This document shows, one piece after another, positions 8,365-18,177 of a stretch of 64,000 nucleotides of DNA. Numbering within the stretch: the first letter of the stretch is position 1; each line of letters begins with the position of its first letter. Under the pieces are notes generated by a model. It had not been told where the DNA came from and did no database searches. It worked only from the letters and a program-made list of their open reading frames with translations. Location: contig CM039462.1 of NCBI GenBank assembly GCA_022414725.1, positions 44,764,945 to 44,828,944 of the forward strand, written 5' to 3'. The position numbers and the translations under genes are program-made. Source of the DNA: Microglena sp. YARC (lineage: Eukaryota > Chlorophyta > Chlorophyceae > Chlamydomonadales > Chlamydomonadaceae).

Positions 8365-9498
8365 ATGCATTCTTCGTTATTATATAGTAGCATCGATGAA
8401 TGCATAGCAAACATAGTTACCAAGTGTTGTGCATCCAAACCATCGCATGTCCTTCGCAAACGGAATTCTTCCCATGCAAACGTAGCTTCTTCGCGCAACA
8501 TGGCGGCTTCCCATGATACTGGCGCTCGTCAGTCTCCCGGTGTGCCGGATGCTCATGGTCATCCTGCTTCTCTTCGACACTCATCCCATGATACTGGCGC
8601 TCGTCAGTCTCCCGGTGTGCCGGATGCTCATGGTCATCCTGCTTCTCTTCGACACTCATCCCATGATACTGGCGCTCGTCAGTCTCCAGGTGTGCCGGAT
8701 GCTCATGGTCATCCTGCTTCTCTTCGACACTCATCCCATGATACTGGCGCTCGTCAGTCTCCAGGTGTGCCGGATGCTCATGGTCATCCTGCTTCTCTTC
8801 GACACTCATCCCATGATACTGGCGCTCGTCAGTCTCCAGGTGTGCCGGATGCTCATGGTCATCCTGCTTCTCTTCGACACTCATCCCATGATACTGGTGC
8901 TCGTCAGTCTCCAGGTGTGCCGGATGCTCATGGTCATCCTGCTTCTCTTCGACCATCATCCCATGATACTGGTGCTCGTCAGTCTCCAGGTGTGCCGGAT
9001 GCTCATGGTCATCCTGCTTCTCTTCGACACTCATCCCATGATACTGGTGCTCGTCAGTCTCCAGGTGTGCCGGATGCTCATGGTCATCCTGCTTCTCTTC
9101 GACACTCATCCCATGATACTGGTGCTCGTCAGTCTCCAGGTGATGCTCATGGTCATCCTGCTTCTCTTCGACCATCATCCCATGATACTGGTGCTCCGTT
9201 TATGGATGGAATGGAAAACAATGGTGATGTACCTTCTGATGGATGGATGTATGAACATTCTGAATCACGAGATCGATGTATGGATGTACCTTGTGAATCA
9301 AGAGAATCTTTTGAGAAGTCATCTGAGAGTCTCCGGTGCTTATCGAGGAGCACTCAGTCCGACAGAGTCAATGGAACTTCTCCAGAAGACTCGTCTGCTA
9401 GGCCATTGCCATGCGATGGGGACATGATTCCTTCCGATGATGATCTCAGCAAGAAGTTACGGGAAATGTACACTACAGTAACCTCAGGTAATCTTTGA
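8365..9498 (+). CDS. Protein of 25-residue tandem repeats
   Basis: Predicted 377-residue protein. A short N-terminal region (about 48 residues) leads into nine units of SHDTGARQSPGVPDAHGHPAS-LRHS (75 bases each; the ninth lacks VP), then a different, acidic C-terminal region of about 100 residues with DGWMYEHSESRDRC and SSDDDLSKKL-like segments. No domain is recognised. The repeat block is open in several frames on both strands because the unit contains no stop and is a multiple of three, so the coding frame is a judgement: this frame alone has an ATG and a non-repetitive tail. It may be a disordered linker or surface protein, or a non-coding satellite. Confidence 0.45.
   Translation: MHSSLLYSSIDECIANIVTKCCASKPSHVLRKRNSSHANVASSRNMAASHDTGARQSPGVPDAHGHPASLRHSSHDTGARQSPGVPDAHGHPASLRHSSHDTGARQSPGVPDAHGHPASLRHSSHDTGARQSPGVPDAHGHPASLRHSSHDTGARQSPGVPDAHGHPASLRHSSHDTGARQSPGVPDAHGHPASLRPSSHDTGARQSPGVPDAHGHPASLRHSSHDTGARQSPGVPDAHGHPASLRHSSHDTGARQSPGDAHGHPASLRPSSHDTGAPFMDGMENNGDVPSDGWMYEHSESRDRCMDVPCESRESFEKSSESLRCLSRSTQSDRVNGTSPEDSSARPLPCDGDMIPSDDDLSKKLREMYTTVTSGNL
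8509..9177 (+). repeat. 75-base tandem repeat, nine units
   Basis: Units begin at TCCCATGATACTGG and are nearly identical. Third-position variants (C/T and C/A changes) spread along the array in blocks, suggesting expansion by unequal exchange. The ninth unit is six bases shorter. Confidence 0.95.
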
Positions 9499-10422
9499 AT
9501 CTGAATGTGAGATTAAATCAACATTTCTTTTCGGGACGGTTCATTGTACTGTTCCGCCGACTGTAGAGGGACGTTTGAATTGGGACACCTTGTATTTTGG
9601 GTACCTGAGCCGTACACAATGTTCCTTCAAGTGTATTGTATCTTGAGAGTGTCCGTAATCCCATGTTCTTACACAATCCTTTGTATTTCCATGTTCCATG
9701 CAGCTCCTCCTCCTTGGAATACAGAACGGATGTCATATGGGTTGGACAAAGATCGAACGACGTTCTTCTGCATTGGGCGAATGTTGAAGACACACGAGCA
9801 TGAACGGGTCATATGGATCCATACCAATGACAACAGCGATGTGCACCAGTCGATAATGGACAACCGGAGCATGCTGGAGTATTGCCAACGAATGAACGTG
9901 TTATACATACCAGGGTACCCCCCCATGTTTCTCCTTCCGGTCTGAATAAGCCATCTGAAGGTACTGACACTCAGCAGATCCAAGTGACACTCAGCAGACA
10001 TGCTTCATCTTTGCAAGCTCCCAAGCCCCTCGACATGAGAGGACTCATGAGGAAGCTCCGGATGTGGAAGGGGACTGGATTGCACATGAATTTGAATGTT
10101 TCAAGCATGAAGATGTCATTGAGACAATTGCTGTCAATGATTCCAGGGGCAACATCCAATCTAGTGCGTACCGCTGCTACCTTACACCCAGATCAAGTGT
10201 GTATTGAGAAGGATGTTGCTGGTGATGACAACAAAACCTTCGTTCTCGTAATATTGTCCCATATATTTTAGGATATGATATTTCATTTCATTTCATTTCA
10301 TTTCATTTCATTTCGAACACAATTGTATAAAGCTAACTTGATGATTCTGAATCAACAGACCACACCACGCATGTATCATTGATTTATAGCCTTGTAATTT
10401 GAGGTTATCTAATACTTGTTCT
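9499..10422 (+). other. Region without a confident gene; transposon end and microsatellite
   Basis: 9545-9590 holds a mariner-type terminus (TACTGTTCCGCCGACTGTA) joined to a sequence resembling GGGACATTTGATTGTGGGACACC, the same junction as at 39380-39425. Plus-strand frames at 9684-9945 and 9882-10271 look partly protein-like but match nothing I know; they may be remnants of one gene split by frameshifts. 10282-10316 is a TTTCA pentanucleotide microsatellite of about seven units. Confidence 0.5.
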
Positions 10423-12464
10423 ATGCTCCTTCCTCCTCCTTCTCCAGAGCAATCTGAGGTCATCAAGTCACTTGTGCTAGAGAATAAGAATGTCAAGTTG
10501 CAAAGCGTGGCCGGGTCTGGAAAAACTACATTATCTCTACACTGCGTCACTCGATTGCATGCGCTCTTCCCCGATGCCCGCTCCCTGCTCCTGACATACA
10601 ACTCCAACTTGAAGACGGAGACACGCAAAAAGGTTGCAGCATTGGGACTTGAATCCGCTGCTGAGGTGCATTCGTTCCACAGCTTTGGTACTCACTATTA
10701 CGACGAGGGATGCCACACCGACGAGGCGCTTGACACGATGGTAGATGCAATTAATGCTAACAATGGACGCTTGCGTAGCGCTCTGTCATTTAGACTCGTT
10801 GTCGTAGATGAAGCGCAAGACATCAACCCTCTTTACTGGAAAATCATCGTCATGATCGCGCGCCTGTGCCACCGACCGCCTCAATTCCTTTTCATCGGCG
10901 ACCCGAGACAATCCATCTACGAGTACAAGGGTGCCAGCCCGAGGTTCCTCGCCGAATGCGACTCGTTGCTGCCCTCAGAAATCTCGGTGTCCGTGGGTGG
11001 AGAGAGCACACCTTGCAGACGACGTGGCGTCTAACCGCGCCCATGGTTCGTTTTGTTAACGAGGTGTTCCTTAAGGGTGAAGATGTCCTTGTGGCAGGTC
11101 ACGTGCCGTCGTCGACGACGTTGTGTCCGCGGTTTATGAGTTGCAATGTGTTTGACGTCTCGCCAACGTCAGTCGTGTTCGACCTCCTCACCCGTTACCG
11201 ACCCGATCAGATAATGGTTCTTTCTCCGAGCGTAAAGAAAGGGCGAGGCAAGTCCCCCCTGCGTATACTGGAGAAGCGGCTGTTGGATCGCAACGTCCCT
11301 CTGAGTGTGAATGACGTATTCGAGGAGTGCTCCTTGAACGAGCAGGTGCTGCGTGGAAAGTTGGCCTTCATGACATTTCACGGGAGTAAGGGTACTGAGC
11401 GAGAAGCTGTGGTTGTCTTGGGAGGTACAGAAGAATCTTACATGACATTCTTCCAGCGGATGCATCATGATGCGCCGCTCTCATCATCGACTGTGGATTG
11501 TCCCAACCCGGTATACGTCAGTCTGACACGGGCGAAGCGAGAGCTGATCGTGGTTCACAACATGAGATCTCATCTTGCTCCTTACATGGATGCAACCGCG
11601 CTTCTCGAAACAGCAACGTTGCAGGGGTGCCCCCCTGCCTCCGCATCTAAAAAAGAGGTGACTCCCGACGATACCAATGATGATGCAGATATCCGTCCTA
11701 ATGAGCGCGGAGTATGCTCTCTACTCGAGCACCTTCCCTTCCAAACGATAAAGCGAGCTAGTGCTCATCTGACGTGGCGTGTTCAGGACATTGGCGTGCG
11801 CGCGCCGGCATTGAGCAGTACTGTGAGAACTAGGGGGGCTCTTGCGGAGTACGTGGCTGATCTTAACGGCATCGCAATCCCGGCAATATTGGAATACCGT
11901 GTTACAGGGAGGTCGCAGCTTCTTGACATGCTCCCGACTCTCAACATGAGCAGTTCGAAATATTGCGGGAATTTACGAGATGCCCTTGTATCGCGTATAT
12001 CTTCTGGTTGCGATCCTAGTGTGTCTGATTTTCTGTGTGCGGCTACACTGCATCAGTCTTCTGCATCTCAGTACTTTTATCGAGCGAAGCAGATTACTCG
12101 CTTTGACTGGTTGGACGAAGTCGATGTTGAGTCCTCTCTGGAGGTCATGCGCGGAGCTGGGATTTGCGGTGGAGTGGTGACGAGGTTTGAGGTTCCTCTT
12201 CGACGCGAGTTCGTTCCCAAGGCGTGCCATGTTTATGGCGAGGCGGATGTGGTGACTGAGGATTCGTTATATGAGTTGAAGTGCACGAGTGGTGAAGTGC
12301 AGCTTGTTCACATATTGCAGACAGCTTTGTATGCGTGGATGCATGGTGACGACCGCAAGCGTATTAGGTTGGTGTATTTGTTATCGGGGACTGTCTGCGA
12401 CATCGATTACGACATCGCATCGTTTGAGAGAGTGATGGATGTTTTGTTGTCACCGACCGAATGA
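10423..12464 (+). CDS. UvrD/PcrA-like SF1 helicase fused to PD-(D/E)XK nuclease, one frameshift
   Basis: The ATG at 10423 gives MLLPPPSPEQ and then superfamily 1 motifs: Q-motif region, Walker A AGSGKTT (about 10511-10531), VVVDEAQD (about 10798-10821), GDPRQSIYEYKGA. Near 10970-10995 the frame shifts by one base and continues with QTTWRLTAPMVRFVNEVF (motif IV region), MTFHGSKGTERE (motif V) and YVSLTRAKRELIVV (motif VI). The last 150 residues contain GEADVV then YELKC, a PD-(D/E)XK nuclease core with D at 12246, E at 12273 and K at 12279, followed by QTALYAWM. This is the AddA/RecB-like arrangement of helicase plus nuclease in one chain. It is likely to act in recombination-dependent replication or end processing. 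The frameshift could be a sequencing error. Confidence 0.85.
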
Positions 12465-12522
12465 ATGAAAAACGTTTCTATGATTTTTTTTCTACCCCTG
12501 GTGTTATATACCTTGCAACAAA

Positions 12523-12807
12523 ATGTACAATTCTGCTCAGGCATCTGGTGTTTCATTCGATGCATCAGAGATTCTCGTTCGTTTCCTTAAATACATTTTC
12601 GAGGGATTGATGGTCGCTGTCGCAGCGTACTTCATCCCCAATACCAAGCTTCCGCCTAAGGATCTAATGATGATTTCTTTGGTCGGTGCAGCCACGTTCG
12701 CCGTTTTGGACCTGTTCGCCCCTGCCGTTGGATCTAGTGTCCGCACTGGTGCCGGTTTCGGCATCGGTGCCAACCTGGTCGGCTTCCCCGGAGGAGGCAT
12801 GCGTTAA
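12523..12807 (+). CDS. Small conserved virion membrane protein
   Basis: Predicted 94-residue protein with two hydrophobic segments, IFEGLMVAVAAYFIP and MMISLVGAATFAVLDLFAP, and a glycine-rich tail (GAGFGIGANLVGFPGGG). The pattern is like small hydrophobic proteins conserved among mimivirus-like viruses, which I recall as virion components; I cannot give a family name. It is intact and has a TATA-like sequence just upstream, which fits strong late expression. Confidence 0.65.
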   Translation: MYNSAQASGVSFDASEILVRFLKYIFEGLMVAVAAYFIPNTKLPPKDLMMISLVGAATFAVLDLFAPAVGSSVRTGAGFGIGANLVGFPGGGMR

Positions 12808-13494
12808 AATTGGGATTCGCTCCATTGTTTTGCAACCAGTCGAAAATCGGCCGGGAGGCAGGAAACGGGGTAACTGAGAGGCGATCTCTTAAGTGCGGCT
12901 TGGTCCTTCAAATTTCCGACCAAAGAACGATAAGACCTATAAACAATATGGCCCGAATGCAAAGTTTGATCAGCGGCATGAACAGTGCCTGATCAGGTGA
13001 AGCGTCGCGGTCTGGTGTCTCCATTTCAAGAGAACCTGCGACAATGGTCATCTTTAAAAACAAGTCAGGCAAGGAAACGCCCTTTTGAGTTTCAGATTTT
13101 AACTGAAGTATTGACAACGTTTACAAGGGTGGGAGCTTTTCATGGGGGGTATTGTTTTAAAACCCAAAAGGAAAAATTGTCCATGCTTTTTAAACATACT
13201 GCTTCACGATATCAGACTTTGCAGAGAACCCTTCATGCAAGGATTTTGCGGACAATGGCAAGAGGTTGGAGAAGAATAGACAGATTAGTACGAGAGCACC
13301 GAAAACATCAATGAAGACGTGAAGATATACGGAACAGCTCTACGAAATCGCAAGAGTTCACCAGAACCGAAAAGTCGTACGAGTAAGAAGCACTTTTAAT
13401 ACAGCAACATTTAGCTACTTCCTTGAAGGTCTCGACGTACGTAAGTTCGAGAATAACCCACTGGGTGAGAGCAATTGAGATCTAAAAACATACA
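12808..13494 (+). other. Non-coding region with MITE scraps and decayed coding sequence
   Basis: 12833-12870 is an inverted family-B MITE end (CAACCAGTCGAAAATCGGCC), and 12880-12960 matches the internal part of family A (CTTAAGTGCGGCTTGGTCC). From 12985 to about 13450 short plus-strand frames look like a decayed or frameshifted gene, but none is recognisable. Confidence 0.6.
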
Positions 13495-13764
13495 TTAAAT
13501 TCTTTGACTCAAAGGTATAAACCACGCCAATAATAAACCTTTGTTCAGAAATCGTGAAAAAAAGAGCACAAAGGCAAACTTGTTGTCACATAAAGCCGAT
13601 TGGTAAATCAAAGTATTGGAAAGTCCAATATTTTTTCTACAATCGACAAAAAATATGCGGAATGTTGAAAAGAATTTCATTTTAGTCGAGTATGGAAGAA
13701 GCGTTTTTACCGTTTGAATTTTAGCTACCATGCGTATATCCTCATCCGGGTTCACAGGGGACAT
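13495..13764 (-). CDS. Small unknown protein, 89 residues
   Basis: The frame starts MSPVNPDEDIRMVAK and is rich in Phe and Leu, with a possible membrane segment near the C-terminus (FAFVLFFSRFLNKGLLLAWF). It has no recognised family. It is close to and co-oriented with the membrane protein at 13778-14173 (14-base gap). It may be a fragment. Confidence 0.35.
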   Translation of the reverse strand: MSPVNPDEDIRMVAKIQTVKTLLPYSTKMKFFSTFRIFFVDCRKNIGLSNTLIYQSALCDNKFAFVLFFSRFLNKGLLLAWFIPLSQRI

Positions 13765-13777
13765 GTATTAAGAAATA

Positions 13778-14173
13778 TTAAATTCCTTTATACACTGTTA
13801 GGTTTACTTCTTTCGGAAAGCAAACGATTAAACTTCTCACGTTTTTTCTTTGTTTTGTTTTCATTTCATTGTCCTTGGATCCCAACATTATAATAGTTAG
13901 CGTGGACAATACCATAGTCAAGACGATTAACACAGTTCTTATCCAACTCCAAACTGTACATCCTCCGGACTCTAGGCACTGAATGTCATAGACCGCAAGC
14001 GCCGTTAACGCAATTGACAGAAGCAACATCAGCGCCAACGTGATGTTGAAGTTGTTGCGCATCAAGCTTGTCACTATGACGGTGATGTGGAATATGACCG
14101 ATGCAAAGATCACGATCCACCCCTGGGAGCCGATTCCATTGTTGTTGTTGTTGTTTTTGATGATGTCAGACAT
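13778..14173 (-). CDS. Small membrane protein, three segments
   Basis: Predicted 131-residue protein with a short Asn-rich N-terminus, then hydrophobic stretches near residues 18-38, 42-65 and 76-98, and a basic C-terminal tail (KTKQRKNVRS). The Asn tract is encoded by a TTG/GTT repeat on the plus strand near 14141-14156. Unknown function, likely in virion or factory membranes. It diverges from the gene at 14298. Confidence 0.65.
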   Translation of the reverse strand: MSDIIKNNNNNNGIGSQGWIVIFASVIFHITVIVTSLMRNNFNITLALMLLLSIALTALAVYDIQCLESGGCTVWSWIRTVLIVLTMVLSTLTIIMLGSKDNEMKTKQRKNVRSLIVCFPKEVNLTVYKGI

Positions 14174-14297
14174 ATTCGATTATATTAGATGTTCTTATAA
14201 ATTATTGTTATTTTTTTATTTCATGATGCGTGAGGTTGTATCGTAAAGAAATATTTGCAACCATTATTGGAATTGGACGTGTGTTTTTCGATTCATT

Positions 14298-14945
14298 ATG
14301 GAATCCAAAAATCAGTCATCTGCATTCATTTCACTTGAGAACGTCAAGACTTGCGAGGCAGCCTTTCACGTCTACATGAAGGAGCGCCACAACATTGTCT
14401 TTCAGGGTGCGAACGATATTCTCCGCATTCGCCAAAAACTTTTCATGTTCATGCAGGGGGTGGAGAAGCGGAGAGATAGCGACTCCCTCTCATTGCGCGA
14501 TAAGAACAATATAGCGTTAAATCTCATGCGGGACATGATGAAGATGGATGAGGATCCCCCGAAATCTACAACCTATATCGAAAAAAAGAGCAGCAACGAC
14601 AATATATTCATTAGTCGCGAAAGGGACGTTTTTCAGCAGCAATCACGACCACGTTTGCCGGGATTGGAAGATGCGCCCCCTCGCCCCCAGAGCACGCTCT
14701 CTAGATTGCGTGCGGAGGACCGGGACACGGTCATGACCAACTTTGTAGATTCATCATCCTCTTACAACACGAACTCTCGTAACACCAACGACGACGGATC
14801 CGATCTTCGTTTGGACGGAGATGAAGTCCCTCATATATCAAACGAGGAATTCGATCGCCGTGTAGAGGATCTTGTAAGAGACCGTCTTACGTTTAGTACC
14901 TCTGCTCCAGATACCGATCAAAAATCTAAGTGTGTCAAAATCTAA
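14298..14945 (+). CDS. Hydrophilic unknown protein, 215 residues
   Basis: The N-terminal 90 residues are helical (FHVYMKERHNIVFQGANDIL, RIRQKLFMFMQGVEKRR, LNLMRDMMKMDEDP); the middle is disordered and Ser/Asn-rich; the C-terminus is charged (EEFDRRVEDLVRDRLTF) and ends KCVKI. The N-terminal pattern is reminiscent of conserved giant-virus proteins of unknown function. The stop TAA at 14943 lies just before the start of the virion-protein locus at 14960. Confidence 0.55.
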   Translation: MESKNQSSAFISLENVKTCEAAFHVYMKERHNIVFQGANDILRIRQKLFMFMQGVEKRRDSDSLSLRDKNNIALNLMRDMMKMDEDPPKSTTYIEKKSSNDNIFISRERDVFQQQSRPRLPGLEDAPPRPQSTLSRLRAEDRDTVMTNFVDSSSSYNTNSRNTNDDGSDLRLDGDEVPHISNEEFDRRVEDLVRDRLTFSTSAPDTDQKSKCVKI

Positions 14946-14959
14946 GTGGTCACAATCTA

Positions 14960-15974
14960 ATGGTCACAAATCTAATTGATCACATTGTAACTGATAATAA
15001 TGCGTTTGCTTTGCCTTCTTCTGCGGTGATTCCCTCTGTAACCCACCATGTGGGTGATGTCTATAGGAGTGTTGGTCTCCACGGTGTTGATAGGGACGTT
15101 GAGGCGCACCCTCACCGCTTTCGCTTCGGTTCGAGTGTGACAGGGTTTGGGCGTGAGGATTTCCGCGGAATCTCGTGGATATCCGTGTCTAGCGCTATCG
15201 TTCCTATGGAGAAGCGAGCAAGTTCCGAGCGTCCGTACCTTCACGACTATGACTTTTCGTACCCTTATGTCCTGGTGAACCTTGAGGGATTCGATGGCAT
15301 GTACGACGGGAGTTCCGAGGCCATCCGTCGGAGTTTTTTGCGTGCTCGTGTTCGACCGTGTCGTTCCGCGCTGCAACCGGGCGCGGATACGTCATGCTTA
15401 ACCCGTGCGTGAACTAGATAGGAAGACGTTCGACACCCCTCTTGCATCCCTCCGTTCGCTCGTTGTGTCGATAACACGTCCTAGCGGTTTGCATTGTTCA
15501 ACAATAGTGTTGACGCCTTGCGACTGACATCTTTATCCTACGAAACACAGTATGGGTTGTACATCCGCATCGTGTGCAAAACGGTTTCTTCGACATGAAC
15601 GAGTTTGTAGTAGGGGACGATGTCAGGTTCTCGGAGTTCGATGGTCGTCCCGAGTCTGCTTCAGGTGAGGCAGATAATATCTATAATCTTGCAGGCGAAC
15701 GCTTATATCAACCGAGAGGAGGGTCACGAAAGTCGTTCGTCTTGGCGAACCCAACGCTCAGGGTTTTTCGAACTCGTTCTACATTCTCGCTCCCGGTTTC
15801 TACAACAGCGTCGAAGGCACGCTCGTGTTGCACGAGCAGATGCTCGAGGCGATCCGTGCGATGGCATTGTTTGATGCGTTCGTGAGGCCAGGGGCCATCG
15901 TCAACCAATCCCTTCAGGCTTTCGTGACTCTCAATATCGGTTGCGTGCCTAAGGGCGATGACAGAATAAAATGA
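14960..15974 (+). pseudogene. Virion structural-type protein broken by several frameshifts
   Basis: Successive pieces in different frames line up as one protein of about 335 residues. From ATG 14960: DFSYPYVLVNLEGFDGMYDG (about 15248-15310). Next frame, about 15370-15590: GYVMLNP, TPLASLRSLVVSI, YGLYIRIVCK. Then NEFVVGDDVRF (about 15595), NAYINREEGHE (about 15690), and finally LEAIRAMALFDAFVRPGA to a TGA at 15972. The segment order matches a conserved structural protein of mimivirus-like viruses as I remember it (PYVLVN..GF..VYDG, then TPL.SL.SL, then ..NEF..GD.V). At least four single-base shifts are needed, so it is either decayed or badly sequenced. Confidence 0.65.
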
Positions 15975-15995
15975 GTGTATTCATAAATTTGTTTA

Positions 15996-16292
15996 ATGGC
16001 GAATCAAGTTGCCATAGGTTTATCATCGTTGATTGTCGGTTTTTGGGGGAGGTTCGTTCTCCAACCTGACGAGGAAATGCAAGCGCTATTCTCAAACCCT
16101 CTTGTTCGTCATTTATTATTCTTTTTGATTGTGTATTCCGCAACGAGGAACATCGGTGTATCCGCGGTTGTGTCTACGCTGTTCATCTTCTTTGGTACAG
16201 TCGTTGAGGCGCCTCTGAAGACATTAGTTCGGAGAGGGTACCGCATCGAGTTTAAGCAGCCATGGCTCCTGGTGGCGACCGCAAAATCTTGA
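15996..16292 (+). CDS. Small conserved membrane protein
   Basis: Predicted 98-residue protein. An N-terminal hydrophobic stretch (AIGLSSLIVGFWGRFVL) is followed by NPLVRHLLFFLIVYSATRNI and VSAVVSTLFIFFGTVVEAPL. The motif RHLL.FLIVYSATRNI is familiar from small membrane proteins of mimivirus-like viruses. Probably two or three membrane passes; likely virion membrane. Intact, 22 bases downstream of the broken virion-protein gene. Confidence 0.6.
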   Translation: MANQVAIGLSSLIVGFWGRFVLQPDEEMQALFSNPLVRHLLFFLIVYSATRNIGVSAVVSTLFIFFGTVVEAPLKTLVRRGYRIEFKQPWLLVATAKS

Positions 16293-16455
16293 GGACTCGC
16301 TCGCTCGCGTTCCTACGAATCAGTTTTATGTATTATGTGATAGTGAATACACGTCAAGAAAATTCGCCAGTTTAAGGACTTTATTTAACATACATGCATT
16401 GGTCGCAAGGGTATCGTTGGTACCAGGCTTTATGGGCAGTTCCTACCATTCGTTA

Positions 16456-16883
16456 AAACGTGAAGCATGTGGAGGACTCTGCTGGCACGGATGCATTCAA
16501 GGAAGGTGTTAACAAGCTCGTCATGATTATGCATGCTTTCCATGCCGACATATTGGGTGACACGGTCATGCAGACTCTCTCTTCTATGGGAGATGATGAG
16601 TCTTCATCGGTCCACGTGTTCGAAATCACTTGCAAGATGAGCCCTAGCAACACTGAGTTGTTCCCAAGGGTGATGGGGGCTTTTGTTCGCGACCCAGTTC
16701 GTTTGCACCCGGCACGGAACTACGAAGAACGATTCCGATTATAGCTCTTCGCATGTTTTCAAGGAGACATTGTACCATGTGTGGATTCCTCTGGCGGACA
16801 AGAGCGTGCACAGACGCGTGAAGCGTGGCGATTGTGAATTGTTTCTGGAGTGCGTGGCACAACTTCAACTGGTTCAACACTAG
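16456..16883 (+). pseudogene. Unrecognised gene with one frameshift
   Basis: Two plus-strand frames read as one protein: HVEDSAGTDAFKEGVNKLVM to RDPVRLHPARNYEE, then after a shift near 16725 DSDYSSSHVFKETLYHVW to CVAQLQLVQH and a stop at 16881. No ATG start is clear and the 5' part may be lost. No domain recognised. Confidence 0.4.
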
Positions 16884-17089
16884 CGTTCGACATTGACTCT
16901 CTTTGCCATACCCAGGATCGGTTGTAACGTACTTAACACGGACAAACTATTGAAGAGTTTCAATTTGTCACTTCGCTGACATCCCGGGCATCCACCGCGT
17001 TCAGAGGAAACGTTTCTGCATTTCGCCGGCCGTACCGTATTGCCGACCGTGGGATCCGTGACATGCGACGAAAATAAAACGGTATGACT

Positions 17090-17595
17090 CGAGCTCGTAT
17101 GCTGGGCATTGAGAGGGCGGATGGGTTCGTGCGCAACAGGGGGTGGATTATGGACGACATGTTGTGCGGGTGGTGTGTGTGGGTCGTTTCCAAGTGGGGC
17201 GTTATGTGCACGGACCCACTAACGTTTCGCTGACTGCGCCAATGATCGTGTCACAACGAGACCATCAACAGAGAGCGAAGCCAAAACATGCGCCTTGTCA
17301 TCCTCTTTGTACATGCAGGTATGCGAACCTCATGGTGTAGAGGTGACTGAAGAGGGGTATCGAATTACATACCTGTACCTACATCCAAACACAAGTGACG
17401 TGTGCGGCCTCTGTCATGAGGCGTTCAATAGAAGAAGACATCGTCATCAATTCTAAGTTGCAATCACAACTTCCACGTTACCTGCGGGCCCTCCACGAGG
17501 ATCACCCATTCACAAAAAAAAGGGGCGAGGAATTTGCGATTTGGTTGCGCATTCAGGAAAGCTGCCCGTACTGTCAGAGCAAAGGTTTTGAGTAA
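17090..17595 (+). pseudogene. Decayed zinc-binding protein, unknown
   Basis: A frame around 17318-17440 reads EEGYRITYLYLHPNTSDVCG and LCHEAFNRRR, and the frame ending at 17595 gives EEDIVINSKLQSQLPRYL, HPFTKKRGEEFAIWLRI and CPYCQSKGFE. The two CxxC pairs (CGLC and CPYC) would make one zinc site if the frames join near 17410-17430. Sequence 5' of 17318 contains further mixed-frame fragments. Family not recognised. Confidence 0.4.
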
Positions 17596-18177
17596 ACCGC
17601 ACACATTGGAGGTACACAAGACTATGTCGAGTTCTAACGAAGCGCTCTGACATGATGGGTGCGGTTGCCTCGATGATAGGCAAGCGCGCGAACGATATAT
17701 TTCCCTGGTCAAGTGAGGAGGAACAACGCCTCCTCCGTTTTATGGACGCCACGGCAAGGGGACAGAGGTGCCCTCGAGCGCTAGACCCATCGGTGCATGC
17801 CAATCCTACGCGTGTTCGTAAGACGAACATGAAGGCTTGTCGTGAAGGGGGCTGCTATATGATAATCGGGAATTGTGGCAAGGCGGTGTTCTGTGCTGAC
17901 TCCTGACTCTGGAGCGAGCTTTATTCCATGTATGTTACTTCTAACACCAGGAGTGCTTGGTACAGATTCGAACATCGTGAAAGATATTATCATTCAACTC
18001 GTGCACCAAAGACACACCCAACACCACATTAAAAGTCAATCCTGTTGCGCCAAACTCCGATACCAATTGTGAAGATAACCCAATTTCCGACTCCGTCCGA
18101 CCCCAAATAACGACCACACTCCCATAACATTGATTTGATAAAAACCACATCTTGCAATATATCGAGCCCTTCCAACC
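17596..18177 (+). other. No confident gene
   Basis: A plus-strand frame at 17655-17906 (MGAVASMIGKRANDIF ... CREGGCYMIIGNCGKAVFC) is protein-like and could be another gene remnant. After about 17910 nothing is recognisable. Confidence 0.3.

Noticed and set aside
8417..9178. Long minus-strand and alternative plus-strand frames through the 75-base repeat
   Set aside because: They are consequences of a stop-free unit whose length is a multiple of three; only the frame at 8365-9498 has a non-repetitive tail.
8513..9190. Possible CRISPR array
   Set aside because: Units are contiguous 75-base repeats without unique spacers.
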